Shown: positions 17,919 through 27,166, numbered from the stretch's first letter. The stretch is 64,000 nt of DNA from Halobacteriovorax sp. HLS (GCF_004006665.1 NZ_QOCL01000001.1:496001-560000); one strand, 5' to 3'. Made by a program: numbers and translations. Notes: generated by a model not told the origin, from the letters alone.

Positions 17919-19147
17919 TAGACCTTCCATCGAAATTGAATTGTTTCCCATGAGTAGCATTGAGGACATCTCCAAAAAATTTCATCCGAATTATAGCCAC
18001 ATTCATTGCAATAATGCTTAGTAAGAGATTGGTGAAAAGTATTTAAGAAGTCTTTAGTAAACTTCACTACTTCCTCGCTCTTATTTAAATCAATTAATAA
18101 CTTTATATATTCACTATAAATTGCTTGTGAGGTATGTGGATGACTTGTCACCCAAGGAGTCATAATAGAGTAAGCTTTTTCAATTTCATTTTTAGATTTA
18201 AGTGCTCGTACTTTAGAAAGAATAACTGAAGGAGAACTCATCATATCAGCGTCATCGAGTTCGAGAAAGTAATCCTTTAACATTAAAAGTCTAGCCTGAT
18301 ACTCATCTTGATCTGCAATTTCACCTTTAAAACCTTCTTCTAGTGACTCAAAAATAAAAGATGCATACATTGGATGCTCTTTAAGCAGCTCTAGTAAAGA
18401 AAACTTCGACTGCTCCAGGTCTCCATCGTGTAGTTGAATTCTAAGTCTAAGAATCTTCGCGGAAACTGAAGGAGCAAAACGAAATGCATCTTCTAGATCC
18501 TCTCTACTTTTTGCAAAGTCCCCTCTTTCAAAGAATGTTTTCGCTTTTTGCACAAGTATATGTGAGATTGTCTCTGCTTGATTATTGTGGCCAACTTTAG
18601 AGAGCATTATTCTATAATGATAAGCCTGATCCCAGTCTTCTATATCTTCATAAATTCTACAAAGAGATTGAATAACTTCAAATTGGTCTCTATTTATTTT
18701 CAATACGTCTTTATAAGTTTCTACGGCCTTATCAACAAAACCACCCTTATCAAAATCTACAGCAAGCTCCTTTAGTGCTCTCAATCTATGTGATTCTGAT
18801 ATATTCTCTCTGGCTATAAGAGAGCGATGGATACTTATCGCCTTTTCAATTTCACCATTACTCCTAAATAGTCCACCTAAAGCAAAGTAAGTTTCAATAG
18901 TTTCTCTATTAATATCAACAGCATTTAAAAATTCTTTAATTGCCAGATCTTTATTACCTGAAATCAGATACTGAGTCGCATTTAGAAAGACTTTGGACTG
19001 AGCTTCATAAATTGAATTTCTATATCTTTTAGAAAGTTTTACTCCAGTATCTTTTTCCACTAGATAATGAAAGAAGAGAATAATCATTATGACGACAGCA
19101 ACTATCGCCAATAAGTATTCTTGAATCCAGTTTATATATATTTCCAA
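17918..19147 (-). CDS. lapB: LPS assembly regulator LapB (YciM)-like TPR protein
   Basis: 409 residues in the LapB layout: an N-terminal membrane helix (about 12-29), TPR repeats (about 45-370; the LGGLFRSNGEIEKAISIHRSL segment is characteristic), and a C-terminal rubredoxin-like zinc site with Cys380, Cys383, Cys394 and Cys397. In enterobacteria LapB directs LpxC turnover through FtsH and so sets LPS levels. It starts at TTG 19147 behind AGGAAA; a later ATG would lose the membrane anchor. sppA is nine bases upstream. Confidence 0.9.
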   Translation of the reverse strand: MEIYINWIQEYLLAIVAVVIMIILFFHYLVEKDTGVKLSKRYRNSIYEAQSKVFLNATQYLISGNKDLAIKEFLNAVDINRETIETYFALGGLFRSNGEIEKAISIHRSLIARENISESHRLRALKELAVDFDKGGFVDKAVETYKDVLKINRDQFEVIQSLCRIYEDIEDWDQAYHYRIMLSKVGHNNQAETISHILVQKAKTFFERGDFAKSREDLEDAFRFAPSVSAKILRLRIQLHDGDLEQSKFSLLELLKEHPMYASFIFESLEEGFKGEIADQDEYQARLLMLKDYFLELDDADMMSSPSVILSKVRALKSKNEIEKAYSIMTPWVTSHPHTSQAIYSEYIKLLIDLNKSEEVVKFTKDFLNTFHQSLTKHYCNECGYNSDEIFWRCPQCYSWETIQFRWKV

Positions 19148-19156
19148 ATTGATTTC

Positions 19157-20095
19157 CTATTGATCAAAAATTAATAGAGGCATTTTAGTGACCATTGTAT
19201 TCATTTTAATATTTGCAATGGCCTGGTCTAAATTATCCATCATATCCCAGAAGTTACTCTTCTTCTTTTTCTTTATATATTTTAGAGAGAACTCCCCTTC
19301 TAGTTTAAGCTCTTTATGAATATCACGTCCAGCCTTCCAAAGACTTCCCATCTCATCAACAAGCCCTAGCTTTAAGGCCTCTTCGCCTGAGAATATTTGT
19401 CCTTGCGCTAATTCAACAATATCTTTTTGTAACTTGTCCTTTCTTGTCAGCTCAATATCTCTCATAAACTGTTTATGTACTCCGTTAATCATTCCTTGCA
19501 TTAAAGAGCTCTCTTCAGCGGTCATATCCCTTGTAGGAGAACCAATATCTTTATATTTTCCCGCCTTCATTGGTTTTGGCTTAACTTTCGCAAATTCATA
19601 TAATTTTGAAAGATCCGTAAAGTTCATGATAACACCGATAGATCCAGTCAAAGTTCCTGCTGAAGCATAAATCCTTCTAGCACCGGCACCTAGATAATAG
19701 CCTCCACTTGCTGCAATCGCCCCAAAACTTGCGTAAACAGGCTTTCCTTTAGATTTTTCATCTTCTGGGTTCCATCCACTATCTATTCTTCTCATTTCTT
19801 CATATATTTCTTGAGTAGGACCAACTGCTCCACCTGGAGAATTAATCCTCATAATAATAGCTTTAACAGTCTTATCTTCTTCCGCCTTAAATAATAGCTC
19901 TACAGTTTTCTTGGCATCCATAATAACACCTTCAACTTCTATTACTGCAATCTGGGCCTTTTTATTCTTAATATCAAACGCCTTTGACTCATCATTAAAT
20001 GCTTTCATAGTAAAACTAGCGAAAACCATCATGATAATAAAAAAAAGAAAAACCATTAAAAGAATTCCAATTACTGCGCGATTTTTTGTCTTCAA
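19157..20095 (-). CDS. sppA: signal peptide peptidase SppA, short (S49) form
   Basis: 312 residues: an N-terminal membrane helix (about 8-28) and a single S49 domain. The nucleophile is Ser130 in AIAASGGYYL and the general base is probably Lys182 in AGKYKDIGSP. NSPGGAVGPT forms the ClpP-like oxyanion region. This half-length form works as an oligomer in other bacteria. It starts at TTG 20095 with CGGAG seven bases upstream. It leads the lapB envelope gene string. Confidence 0.92.
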   Translation of the reverse strand: MKTKNRAVIGILLMVFLFFIIMMVFASFTMKAFNDESKAFDIKNKKAQIAVIEVEGVIMDAKKTVELLFKAEEDKTVKAIIMRINSPGGAVGPTQEIYEEMRRIDSGWNPEDEKSKGKPVYASFGAIAASGGYYLGAGARRIYASAGTLTGSIGVIMNFTDLSKLYEFAKVKPKPMKAGKYKDIGSPTRDMTAEESSLMQGMINGVHKQFMRDIELTRKDKLQKDIVELAQGQIFSGEEALKLGLVDEMGSLWKAGRDIHKELKLEGEFSLKYIKKKKKSNFWDMMDNLDQAIANIKMNTMVTKMPLLIFDQ

Positions 20096-20187
20096 CTTAT
20101 TACTCCGAGATTTATTTTATTTTCTAGGTATATCTTCCCAAAAACATTAGGTTACGTAAACTTTACCTAAAAGTTTCTCTAAGGTTT

Positions 20188-20216
20188 TTTACAAAAATTG
20201 TCGATATAGCTATAGA
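20188..20216 (+). promoter_or_regulatory. sigma-70-like promoter for the small exported protein
   Basis: TTTACA (20188-20193) and TATAGA (20211-20216) are separated by exactly 17 bases and are followed by CGGAG and the ATG at 20236. The predicted transcript leader is about 12 bases. Confidence 0.55.
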
Positions 20217-20235
20217 AATATCATACGGAGTCAAT

Positions 20236-20544
20236 ATGAGATGGTCCCTAATAAGTACTTTTATTCTTTTTCTAAGCCTTAATACAATGGCCCAGCACTA
20301 TAAAGCGCCTCATTTGAAACTCTCCATGCATCCCGACAATTCTGGTCAGACAATACGAGAAGGACAATGGGAAAATGATTACAAAGTAGAGGAAAATGTT
20401 TATCCAGATAGAGATGTGGCCTCAGAAGAAGAAATAAAGAAGGATGATTCTAAAGAAAGAAGTCCTTCTTCAGAAAGAAAGCCGTCTTCAAAAGGAAAAA
20501 AGCCAGGGATTGAACCGTGGCCATTTAATCCAAATGAAGAATAA
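20236..20544 (+). CDS. small exported hydrophilic protein
   Basis: 102 residues with a signal peptide (about 1-19, ending NTMAQ) and a highly charged, probably disordered remainder rich in Glu, Lys, Ser and Pro. No domain is recognised. It has its own promoter-like elements and a good ribosome-binding site. It ends base-to-base against convergent rlmN. A secreted or periplasmic low-complexity protein is all that can be said. Confidence 0.68.
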   Translation: MRWSLISTFILFLSLNTMAQHYKAPHLKLSMHPDNSGQTIREGQWENDYKVEENVYPDRDVASEEEIKKDDSKERSPSSERKPSSKGKKPGIEPWPFNPNEE

Positions 20545-21612
20545 TTAGTCCCAAAGATTTAATTTATCGTGCTCACTTTTTAGTTGACCACAAGCTGCCA
20601 AGATATCGTTACCCTTTGTTATACGAGTAGTACAGATATAGCCTCTTCTCATTAATTCATTTTGAAACCATTCTATTTGCTTATCACTTGGTCTTTTAAA
20701 TCTAGATTCTGGATATTCATTAAAAGGTATTAGATTAACTTTTGAAACTTTCTTATCTAAAAGGTCACACAGACCCTCTATATCTTCAGGTCTATCATTC
20801 AATTCTGAGATTAGAATATATTCATAGGTGATATAACGATGGGCCTTTAATGGTATTTTCTTAATTGCACCAAAGAGTCTCTCTAAATCATATGCTTTAT
20901 TGATTGGCATTAATTCAGTACGAATATTATTGTGAGCAGCATGTAAAGAAATTGCGACATTTACAGGAGGAAAATCTTGTAACTTCTCAATCTGAGGAAC
21001 TAAGCCAGAGGTAGAGAGAGTTATTTTTCTTTGACCTAGTCCTATTCCCTGATCCTGCATGAAAACTTTAGTCGCTTGCTTAACATTTTCAAAATTATGT
21101 AGAGGCTCACCCTGTCCCATATATACTATATTGGTTAATCTAGCTTCTTCATCAACATTATCTCTAAGCCACTTAGTCACGGCCGTATACTGGCCTACAA
21201 TTTCACCAGTAGTAAGATGTCTAGTAAGGCCCATCGTTCCCGTGTGACAAAATGTACAACCAATAGCACATCCTATTTGAGATGATACACAAAGAGTAAG
21301 GCGATTATTCTTGGCAGGAATTGCCACGGCTTCCACTGTATTTGAATCACTCATGCCAACTAAGAATTTTCTAGTTCCATCCGAACTTAGGCCATTCCAA
21401 ACAATTTTTGGTAAAGAAGTATCAAAATTCTCTAAAAGATTTTCTTTAACCTTTGAAGATACATTGGTCCATTTGTCCATATCGAATTGATACTTTTTAA
21501 ATATCCAATTATAGACTTGGTCCGCAGCAAACTTGGCCAGTCCACTATCCTTTAAATATGTTCTCAGCTCATCAATAGTGAGCGAATAGAGTGATTTCTT
21601 CTGTGCATTCAA
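20545..21612 (-). CDS. rlmN: 23S rRNA (adenine2503-C2)/tRNA A37 methyltransferase RlmN
   Basis: A 355-residue radical SAM enzyme. The cluster-binding motif is Cys115-x3-Cys119-x2-Cys122 (CAIGCTFCH). The C-terminal Cys341 (ILAACGQL) is the methyl-carrying residue expected in this family. GEPLHNFENV binds SAM. The length is standard. It methylates C2 of A2503 in 23S rRNA and A37 in some tRNAs. It is apparently monocistronic. Confidence 0.96.
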   Translation of the reverse strand: MNAQKKSLYSLTIDELRTYLKDSGLAKFAADQVYNWIFKKYQFDMDKWTNVSSKVKENLLENFDTSLPKIVWNGLSSDGTRKFLVGMSDSNTVEAVAIPAKNNRLTLCVSSQIGCAIGCTFCHTGTMGLTRHLTTGEIVGQYTAVTKWLRDNVDEEARLTNIVYMGQGEPLHNFENVKQATKVFMQDQGIGLGQRKITLSTSGLVPQIEKLQDFPPVNVAISLHAAHNNIRTELMPINKAYDLERLFGAIKKIPLKAHRYITYEYILISELNDRPEDIEGLCDLLDKKVSKVNLIPFNEYPESRFKRPSDKQIEWFQNELMRRGYICTTRITKGNDILAACGQLKSEHDKLNLWD

Positions 21613-21807
21613 AATGAAGCTCCAAATATGGTTATCTTAAGAGCCAGATATATATGTTTCTAGTAACTTATACAAGTATCGAGGCAAAGTTTACAATGAT
21701 GACCCTTCTTATTTTCAGATACTTAGAAGTCTTAAAGGTTCATAAGTTTACAAAATGCAGCAAAAAAGTGAAAATGATTAAAGAGACGTTGTTGAAAGGC
21801 ACTACGA

Positions 21808-22632
21808 ATGATTAAGACTCTTATATTTTCAATTATTATCTTTGGATCGACTGCCAGTAGTTTCTCATGGCCAGGAATTTACGTACCAAAGGACAATGAA
21901 GTGCTTAGCCAATATGGTAAAAGCGAGTCAAAGTTTTTAGATAAAGATGAAATTGATGTTTTTGTTTGGAATATCTACAAGGCCGACTACTATCAATGGG
22001 AAGAGCAATATAACTCCCAACTTCCTAACTTTGATCTATTTCTAATACAAGAGGTTTTAACTAAACCTGAAGTAGTAGATATATTTGAGGGTAAGCACGG
22101 TATTCAATACACCAGTGCAACCTCTTTTAAATATAAGAAGACAGGGTTTTCAACAGGTATTGCAACAGGTTCAAGGTCACTTGCTCATTGGAAAAAATTC
22201 TTAAGAAGTTCTAAGCTTGAACCAATTATAGGCACTCCTAAACTTACACTTTTTACAAAGTATTCACTTAAAGGGAGTAATAAGGACTTATTAGTTGTTA
22301 ATATACATGCAATCAATTTTGTTACATCGTTTGCCCTACACTCACAGCTAAAAGATGCCGCAAAGATAATTAAAAAGCATGACGGTCCCGTTATTTTTGC
22401 TGGTGACTTTAATACATGGACATACGAAAAACAGAGCTTCCTACGTGAACTAACTCAAAAAATGGGCTTTAGTGAAGTAACTTTTAAAAATGATACCCGT
22501 AAAAAGATGTTTGGATGGATATTAGACTTTATTTTTGTAAAAGACCTTGAGATTCTTTCCTCAAAAGTTCACGATGAACTTGATGGCTCTGACCATAAGG
22601 CCATTAGTGCAAAACTAAAACTTAAAGATTAG
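21808..22632 (+). CDS. exported endonuclease/exonuclease/phosphatase-family hydrolase
   Basis: 274 residues: a signal peptide (about 1-19), then an EEP fold with its catalytic landmarks intact (VWNIYKA, LIQEV with the metal Glu, VNIHAINF, FAGDFNTW, and GSDHKAI with the terminal His). Members cleave DNA, sphingomyelin or phosphoinositides; export suggests an extracellular or periplasmic substrate such as prey DNA or lipid, which is inference. A weak AAAGG precedes the ATG. Its end overlaps the convergent response regulator by 11 bases. Confidence 0.87.
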   Translation: MIKTLIFSIIIFGSTASSFSWPGIYVPKDNEVLSQYGKSESKFLDKDEIDVFVWNIYKADYYQWEEQYNSQLPNFDLFLIQEVLTKPEVVDIFEGKHGIQYTSATSFKYKKTGFSTGIATGSRSLAHWKKFLRSSKLEPIIGTPKLTLFTKYSLKGSNKDLLVVNIHAINFVTSFALHSQLKDAAKIIKKHDGPVIFAGDFNTWTYEKQSFLRELTQKMGFSEVTFKNDTRKKMFGWILDFIFVKDLEILSSKVHDELDGSDHKAISAKLKLKD

Positions 22633-23320
22633 TCCTGATAACTTTTTCAATAAATGAGATGCCTCTACCCTTTGCTGCTTTTACCATATACTTAGATTTA
22701 GAAATTTTCCTTCTTAAATTATATATATGGGTATCTAAAGAGTGAACTTTAACTTGAGCTTCATCTTCCCAAAGAAAGTCTGCAATAAACTCTTTAGAGT
22801 GAAGTTTCTCTGGGTACTTCATTAAAATAGACAGTATTTTAAACTCTATCGGCGTCAATGATAGCTTATCACTATTTAAAAATACACTCTGAGACTCAAA
22901 GCTTAGAAATAAGTCTGCTAAGCGTAAATCACTCACCTTTAGAGGCTGGAATCTCTTTGTTTTATTTATTAAACGTACAGAAACTTCTTCATCACTCAAG
23001 CCCAAAGAAATATAGTCATCAATTCCATAATAGAAACTTTCAATTCTAACTTTAGAACACTCACGATTAGAGAGTGTACATAATCCAACTTGAGATCTAT
23101 TAAGCTCTATTTCTAGGTCTTTTAATAATTCAAAATACTCTTTATTAGCAAGGTTTGAGTTATCTATGATAACTAAGGCAAGCTTCTTTGTTTTTTTTAT
23201 AGATTTTAAAAGCTGAACAGTACTATCAAAAAATACTATTTGGAATTGTTCTTCAAGGGAGCTTAAAAACTTTCTTCCGCTTCCTGTATTCTGATTATAA
23301 TAAAATACTTTAGTTTTCAT
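22622..23320 (-). CDS. OmpR-type winged-helix regulator with atypical receiver
   Basis: 232 residues. The C-terminal winged helix (about 135-228) is typical of OmpR/PhoB: LTPIEFKILSIL, HIYNLRRKIS and KGRGISFIE. The N-terminal domain keeps a receiver-like length, but the acidic pair near the start is missing (it reads VFYYNQN) and the switch residues are not recognisable; one Asp in VIIDNSN could be the acceptor position. It may work without phosphorylation. It sits upstream of the modification island but on a separate transcript. Confidence 0.82.
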   Translation of the reverse strand: MKTKVFYYNQNTGSGRKFLSSLEEQFQIVFFDSTVQLLKSIKKTKKLALVIIDNSNLANKEYFELLKDLEIELNRSQVGLCTLSNRECSKVRIESFYYGIDDYISLGLSDEEVSVRLINKTKRFQPLKVSDLRLADLFLSFESQSVFLNSDKLSLTPIEFKILSILMKYPEKLHSKEFIADFLWEDEAQVKVHSLDTHIYNLRRKISKSKYMVKAAKGRGISFIEKVIRTNL

Positions 23321-23388
23321 ATTAAAAATTCTACCAAGAATCTAAAAAAACTAAAGACTAGCTTAAAGAAAATTTCTGAAAAGAATTA

Positions 23389-23790
23389 CTAAAGCTTCAA
23401 AACCCTCTCAAAGAAAGACTTTTTTTGAGTCACTGCTAAATTCTCGAGTATATTACCCCGGCAATTTAATCCCTCAAGTAATTCAGTCAAGTTTGAAGAG
23501 TCCTCAATTAATCCATTAAACTCTTCAAGTGAATGAAGTGATATATATGGAAGCTTTAACTCATCACAAATAGCAAAACCAAACTTACTCAAATCTTCTA
23601 AGCTCTCAAATGGACCAAACTCATCCTCATTCTCTCTAGTTAGAAAAAAGTCTGCGTATATTTTATCTAAGAAATCCTTTTTCAAAGGTCCAGAGGATGA
23701 AATAACATTTATCAAATAGAAGCCTGCAGCAGATCTATCTTTGCTATTAAACTCGGTTCTATGTTTATAAATGGCTATTAACTTATCCAT
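23389..23790 (-). CDS. conserved hypothetical protein
   Basis: 133 residues from ATG 23790 (AGGA upstream); a TTG six bases earlier is in frame. The protein is soluble, acidic and mostly alpha-helical, with one FFLTRENEDEFGPF segment and no recognisable domain. It follows the 585-residue glycosidase-like gene by nine bases and so is probably co-transcribed with it. Confidence 0.65.
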   Translation of the reverse strand: MDKLIAIYKHRTEFNSKDRSAAGFYLINVISSSGPLKKDFLDKIYADFFLTRENEDEFGPFESLEDLSKFGFAICDELKLPYISLHSLEEFNGLIEDSSNLTELLEGLNCRGNILENLAVTQKKSFFERVLKL

Positions 23791-23799
23791 AATCAAATC

Positions 23800-25557
23800 C
23801 TATGAGAAAACACCAAAATCAATAGAGACGGAACCATCTGGTAACAAGTCTCCATTAATTTCATGCTGAATTGTTGTAATATTTGCATTTACTTCATCTA
23901 TAATTTTTAAAAGAGCAAAGTTCTTTTCAAATTTTAGTTTAAACTTCTTTTTATAGCTTGTTGGATTATAAATACTAATTCTTCTAATCTCTTCATAGTT
24001 AAGCTCGCTGGCACCAGAAGCACGAGTTCTCCAAAAGTACTCAACAATATCATCACTTTCAACATCAATATGTTGAATTTCGAATGTGCTTACTAACTTA
24101 GACCAGAATTTAACCCTATCCTGTAAAGATCTCTTTAAGAGCTTTTCACCATTAAAGATAACGAGCTTTCCTTCGCCCAGTTGAGTATAAGTAACCTCTG
24201 TAAGAAAGTTCACTTTCTCCACTTCCAAGTTATTCTCTAACAGAAAAGACTCTAGTCTACGAGATAACGGATCACTTAGCCCCGTATTATCAAGTATGAC
24301 CTTTCCCCCATTCATAAATATTTTTAAGATGGTTCGAAAGTCACTGTCGTCTAACTCCTCTCCCCTAACAAAGTAATAATTAAGTTCACTTGATTCCAAG
24401 TAACTCCACTTAAAAGAAGTTAAGCTCTTATATGCAAAACAATTATAGTACTCTTCATCAAGCTGCTTTATTAAGCCCAAGTCATCCCAATAGTTCTTAT
24501 CATCCATAGATGAAAAAATATTAAAAATATTTAAGATTCCAAATTGAACACTACCGGATGAATAAACCTCTCCCTCATTCAACTTTTCTTGAATACAAGT
24601 TTCTCCCATCTCTTGAAGCTGTCTCCCTAAAACTCCTTTCTTTTTCCTTTGAGGAAGTAGAATTGAAGATGGAGTAAAGCCTCTTCTCATTATCTCAGAA
24701 AGATCATGAGAGTAGTCACTAGTATGATCATTTGCACTCATTCTATTTAATAAATCTCTTGAAGAGCCTCCTAGAAAAGAGAAGTCTAATACTCCTTCCC
24801 AGTTCGATGAAACTCCAGAGCTTAATGATTGCTCATATAATGAAGAAATTGTCTGCTGAAACTCTTCTTTAACCAACTTCTCTTCTTCTATTGATTCAAT
24901 TCCAGAGAATTCTTCAGTATTATTTGTAGAACGTGCTTGAAGAAATCTGCTAAAGGCCTGTTCAAATGTCTGAGAGTGATCATCAAGGTAGCTTATGAAT
25001 TCTTTCCCTTCTAATCTTCCGCATCTATAACCATAGACATCACTAGTGATTCCTTGTTCTGAAATATATCTTCCTAGTACTGTACAAAATTTAGAGTAAG
25101 CTTGGAAAACACGAGAATCATAAAAAGAAAAAAGTTTATGAATATTATCTTCACTATCGATAAGCCCATAGGCCATCCCTTCACTATTTAGGGAAATAGA
25201 TCTGGCCAATAAGTGTGGAACTCCACCATTTGCAAGAAAAGGAACAGGAGTCAAAGGAACTAAGAATATAATCTCTTTTCCAATTTCTTGAGATATTGAA
25301 AATAATTTCTTTAAGTCTGTTTCAGGTTTAGTATCGGCGAAGTCGTATGAGTCACCTGTATCAGAATGAAATGACCAGTTTATTGGAATTAAAATTTTTC
25401 CGCTTGCGCTAAATTCTTCTAATTTAGTTTTCCATAGGGAAGATGAAGTTTTCCAATATAAAAACCAATTCTCTCCTGGAAATACTGCGTCAGCATCCCT
25501 TACTACGGGCGTCGTTAGACTCACTGAATACCTCTTCTCTGATCTAAATTCTTCCAT
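23800..25557 (-). CDS. glycoside hydrolase-like (GH42/GH35-type barrel) protein
   Basis: 585 residues, not confidently recognised. The first 200 residues recall the TIM barrel of beta-galactosidase-like proteins: a tryptophan-rich start, PINWSFH, a DL..F..A..G.EIIF helix-strand step and VPFLANGGVPHLLA. A later part (about 390-470) looks like the beta-galactosidase trimerisation or glutamine-amidotransferase-like fold (FMNGGKVILDNTG). There is no signal peptide. I cannot place the catalytic Glu pair with confidence. It is probably a glycan-related or structural homologue. Confidence 0.5.
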   Translation of the reverse strand: MEEFRSEKRYSVSLTTPVVRDADAVFPGENWFLYWKTSSSLWKTKLEEFSASGKILIPINWSFHSDTGDSYDFADTKPETDLKKLFSISQEIGKEIIFLVPLTPVPFLANGGVPHLLARSISLNSEGMAYGLIDSEDNIHKLFSFYDSRVFQAYSKFCTVLGRYISEQGITSDVYGYRCGRLEGKEFISYLDDHSQTFEQAFSRFLQARSTNNTEEFSGIESIEEEKLVKEEFQQTISSLYEQSLSSGVSSNWEGVLDFSFLGGSSRDLLNRMSANDHTSDYSHDLSEIMRRGFTPSSILLPQRKKKGVLGRQLQEMGETCIQEKLNEGEVYSSGSVQFGILNIFNIFSSMDDKNYWDDLGLIKQLDEEYYNCFAYKSLTSFKWSYLESSELNYYFVRGEELDDSDFRTILKIFMNGGKVILDNTGLSDPLSRRLESFLLENNLEVEKVNFLTEVTYTQLGEGKLVIFNGEKLLKRSLQDRVKFWSKLVSTFEIQHIDVESDDIVEYFWRTRASGASELNYEEIRRISIYNPTSYKKKFKLKFEKNFALLKIIDEVNANITTIQHEINGDLLPDGSVSIDFGVFS

Positions 25558-25689
25558 GAAATTTCCTTAAGCCCTTAAAATTGTATCAATTTGTTTGAAA
25601 TGATGTAAAGCATCTTTTGAATCAAAATGCTCGAGGAATGCTAATTAAAGGCCATTGTTAGACTTTCTTAGATATCTTTAAATAAACGA

Positions 25690-26625
25690 CTACCATTTAA
25701 AGTGAAACTTCTCGGTAATTGACTTAAAACTTTTGTTAGCAGTGCAAACATATAAGCTTCCATCTGAGTTAAACTCGCTAACTTGATGAAAAAATCGAGG
25801 ATTAAATGAATTAACCAATACAAAACTCATTGTTTCAACCTCATGTTCTGCTAGAACAACATTACTTGAATCTATAGACATGAGATTTTCATAATTAGAG
25901 CTCTTAATCGCCTCTTTTGTTATTTCTTCCCATTCAAAATGCCCCATCTTGAGAGTTCTACTCTTTGAGCATTTTTCTGTATTATACGAAATCATATTTA
26001 CAAAACTCTTATAATCGACTCCATTATGTGCATCCATACTGAGTCCTCTTCTCCACTCCAAAATATTTAAATCAAAAATATCCAACGACTTTAATATATC
26101 GCTAAAAGAAATTGTTTGATTAAAAGCATCTAAGATCCCATCGTAGAATATTTTTTCAAGTATTTGAGAAGGAGTAAATATTGCTTTTTTCCATATTTCA
26201 TCATTAAACTTAATTGTACCAAATGGTTCATTAGACACGATATGTTCAGCTTCTGTGTACTTGAGAGAGCTCATCATCTTTAAACTGGCCAAGAGCGCCT
26301 CATTCTTTACAGGAACTATGGCAAACCCATTACGAGATAAATTTAGGCCAATATCACAGTTTTGAATTAATGAGGAATTAATCTGTAATCCTTCAATCGA
26401 TATAAATCTGCAATCTTCGCTTGGGTAATTATCATAGAATATATTCTCACTAAGAATATAAGAGTCCTTTGTCTCTACAACTTTTATAAATCCATTTTCA
26501 CTAAATATAGGGGCAGCACCGTAGAACTTTAATAAATAATCATAAAGGTCTGTATCTTCAAAACGAATATTTTTTGAAATCTCTACCTGTGCATTATCAA
26601 AAAAAGTTTTTAGTATTTTTTCCAT
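25690..26625 (-). CDS. predicted Fe(II)/2-oxoglutarate oxygenase, large type
   Basis: 311 residues, distantly similar in its C-terminal half to the 324-residue protein at 27155-28129. The likely metal residues are His200 and Asp204 (MDAHNGVDY, with H-x3-D rather than H-x-D spacing) and His280 (FNPRFFHQVSEF); the paralogue has FHMDY and FVHKVEK in equivalent places. The basic residue that would bind 2-oxoglutarate is not obvious. It starts divergently from the small oxygenase at 26660 with a 34-base gap, so their promoters overlap. The oxygenase assignment is moderate. Confidence 0.55.
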   Translation of the reverse strand: MEKILKTFFDNAQVEISKNIRFEDTDLYDYLLKFYGAAPIFSENGFIKVVETKDSYILSENIFYDNYPSEDCRFISIEGLQINSSLIQNCDIGLNLSRNGFAIVPVKNEALLASLKMMSSLKYTEAEHIVSNEPFGTIKFNDEIWKKAIFTPSQILEKIFYDGILDAFNQTISFSDILKSLDIFDLNILEWRRGLSMDAHNGVDYKSFVNMISYNTEKCSKSRTLKMGHFEWEEITKEAIKSSNYENLMSIDSSNVVLAEHEVETMSFVLVNSFNPRFFHQVSEFNSDGSLYVCTANKSFKSITEKFHFKW

Positions 26626-26659
26626 AGATTTTAGATTAACTCTGACCCATACTTAACAT

Positions 26660-27166
26660 ATGAATAATATTCTTGAACAATTAGATAGAGAAGGCTTCAT
26701 ATTTAAACAATATGACCCCTCTATTATCGACTTTCACGACTTAAGCTCTTCTATATCACGACTGAAGTCTTATATTGAGGAGATCATTTCCATTAGCGGT
26801 GAAAGCTTATTTTATGATATCGACACAATAGAATATAAGCAACAGATAAAACCCCATTATCATGTAATCCCAGGAACCTTTCAAGTTGTTGCTTGGATTC
26901 CAGAAGATAATTTCGAAGGTAGAAAATTTATTTTCGGGACTCAAAAGAGTTTAAATACAACAACTCCGAAACTTGGATACTTCTGTATCATGAAGCCTAA
27001 TGATCCTCACTTTATACACGGTGTAACGTCTCTTCAATCGAAGACTTCAATTAGATCTATAGGATTTTCGAGTCTCATAAAAAAGGTTGAAGGTAATCAA
27101 GATATTTTTGCTCAAAATCCCCCTACTCTCTTCAAAGATATTCCAATTGAAAGTCTAATCAATTGA
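26660..27166 (+). CDS. small Fe/2OG-oxygenase-like protein (H-x-H type)
   Basis: 168 residues, clearly related to the protein at 39266-39766 and more distantly to the one at 28122-28652. The likely metal site is His66 and His68 (KPHYHVIPGTF) and His120 (HFIHGV), with Arg132 (SIRSIGF) as the co-substrate anchor. The body, VVAWIPEDNFEGRKFIFG, is a jelly-roll phrase typical of 2OG oxygenases. H-x-H in place of H-x-D is unusual. Its end overlaps the convergent gene by 12 bases. Confidence 0.7.
   Translation: MNNILEQLDREGFIFKQYDPSIIDFHDLSSSISRLKSYIEEIISISGESLFYDIDTIEYKQQIKPHYHVIPGTFQVVAWIPEDNFEGRKFIFGTQKSLNTTTPKLGYFCIMKPNDPHFIHGVTSLQSKTSIRSIGFSSLIKKVEGNQDIFAQNPPTLFKDIPIESLIN

Noticed and set aside
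17918-17975. Longer start for the SH3-like protein at 17975
   Set aside because: It would place an extra 19 residues inside lapB and ahead of the signal peptide; GTG 17918 or ATG 17930 gives a clean signal peptide.
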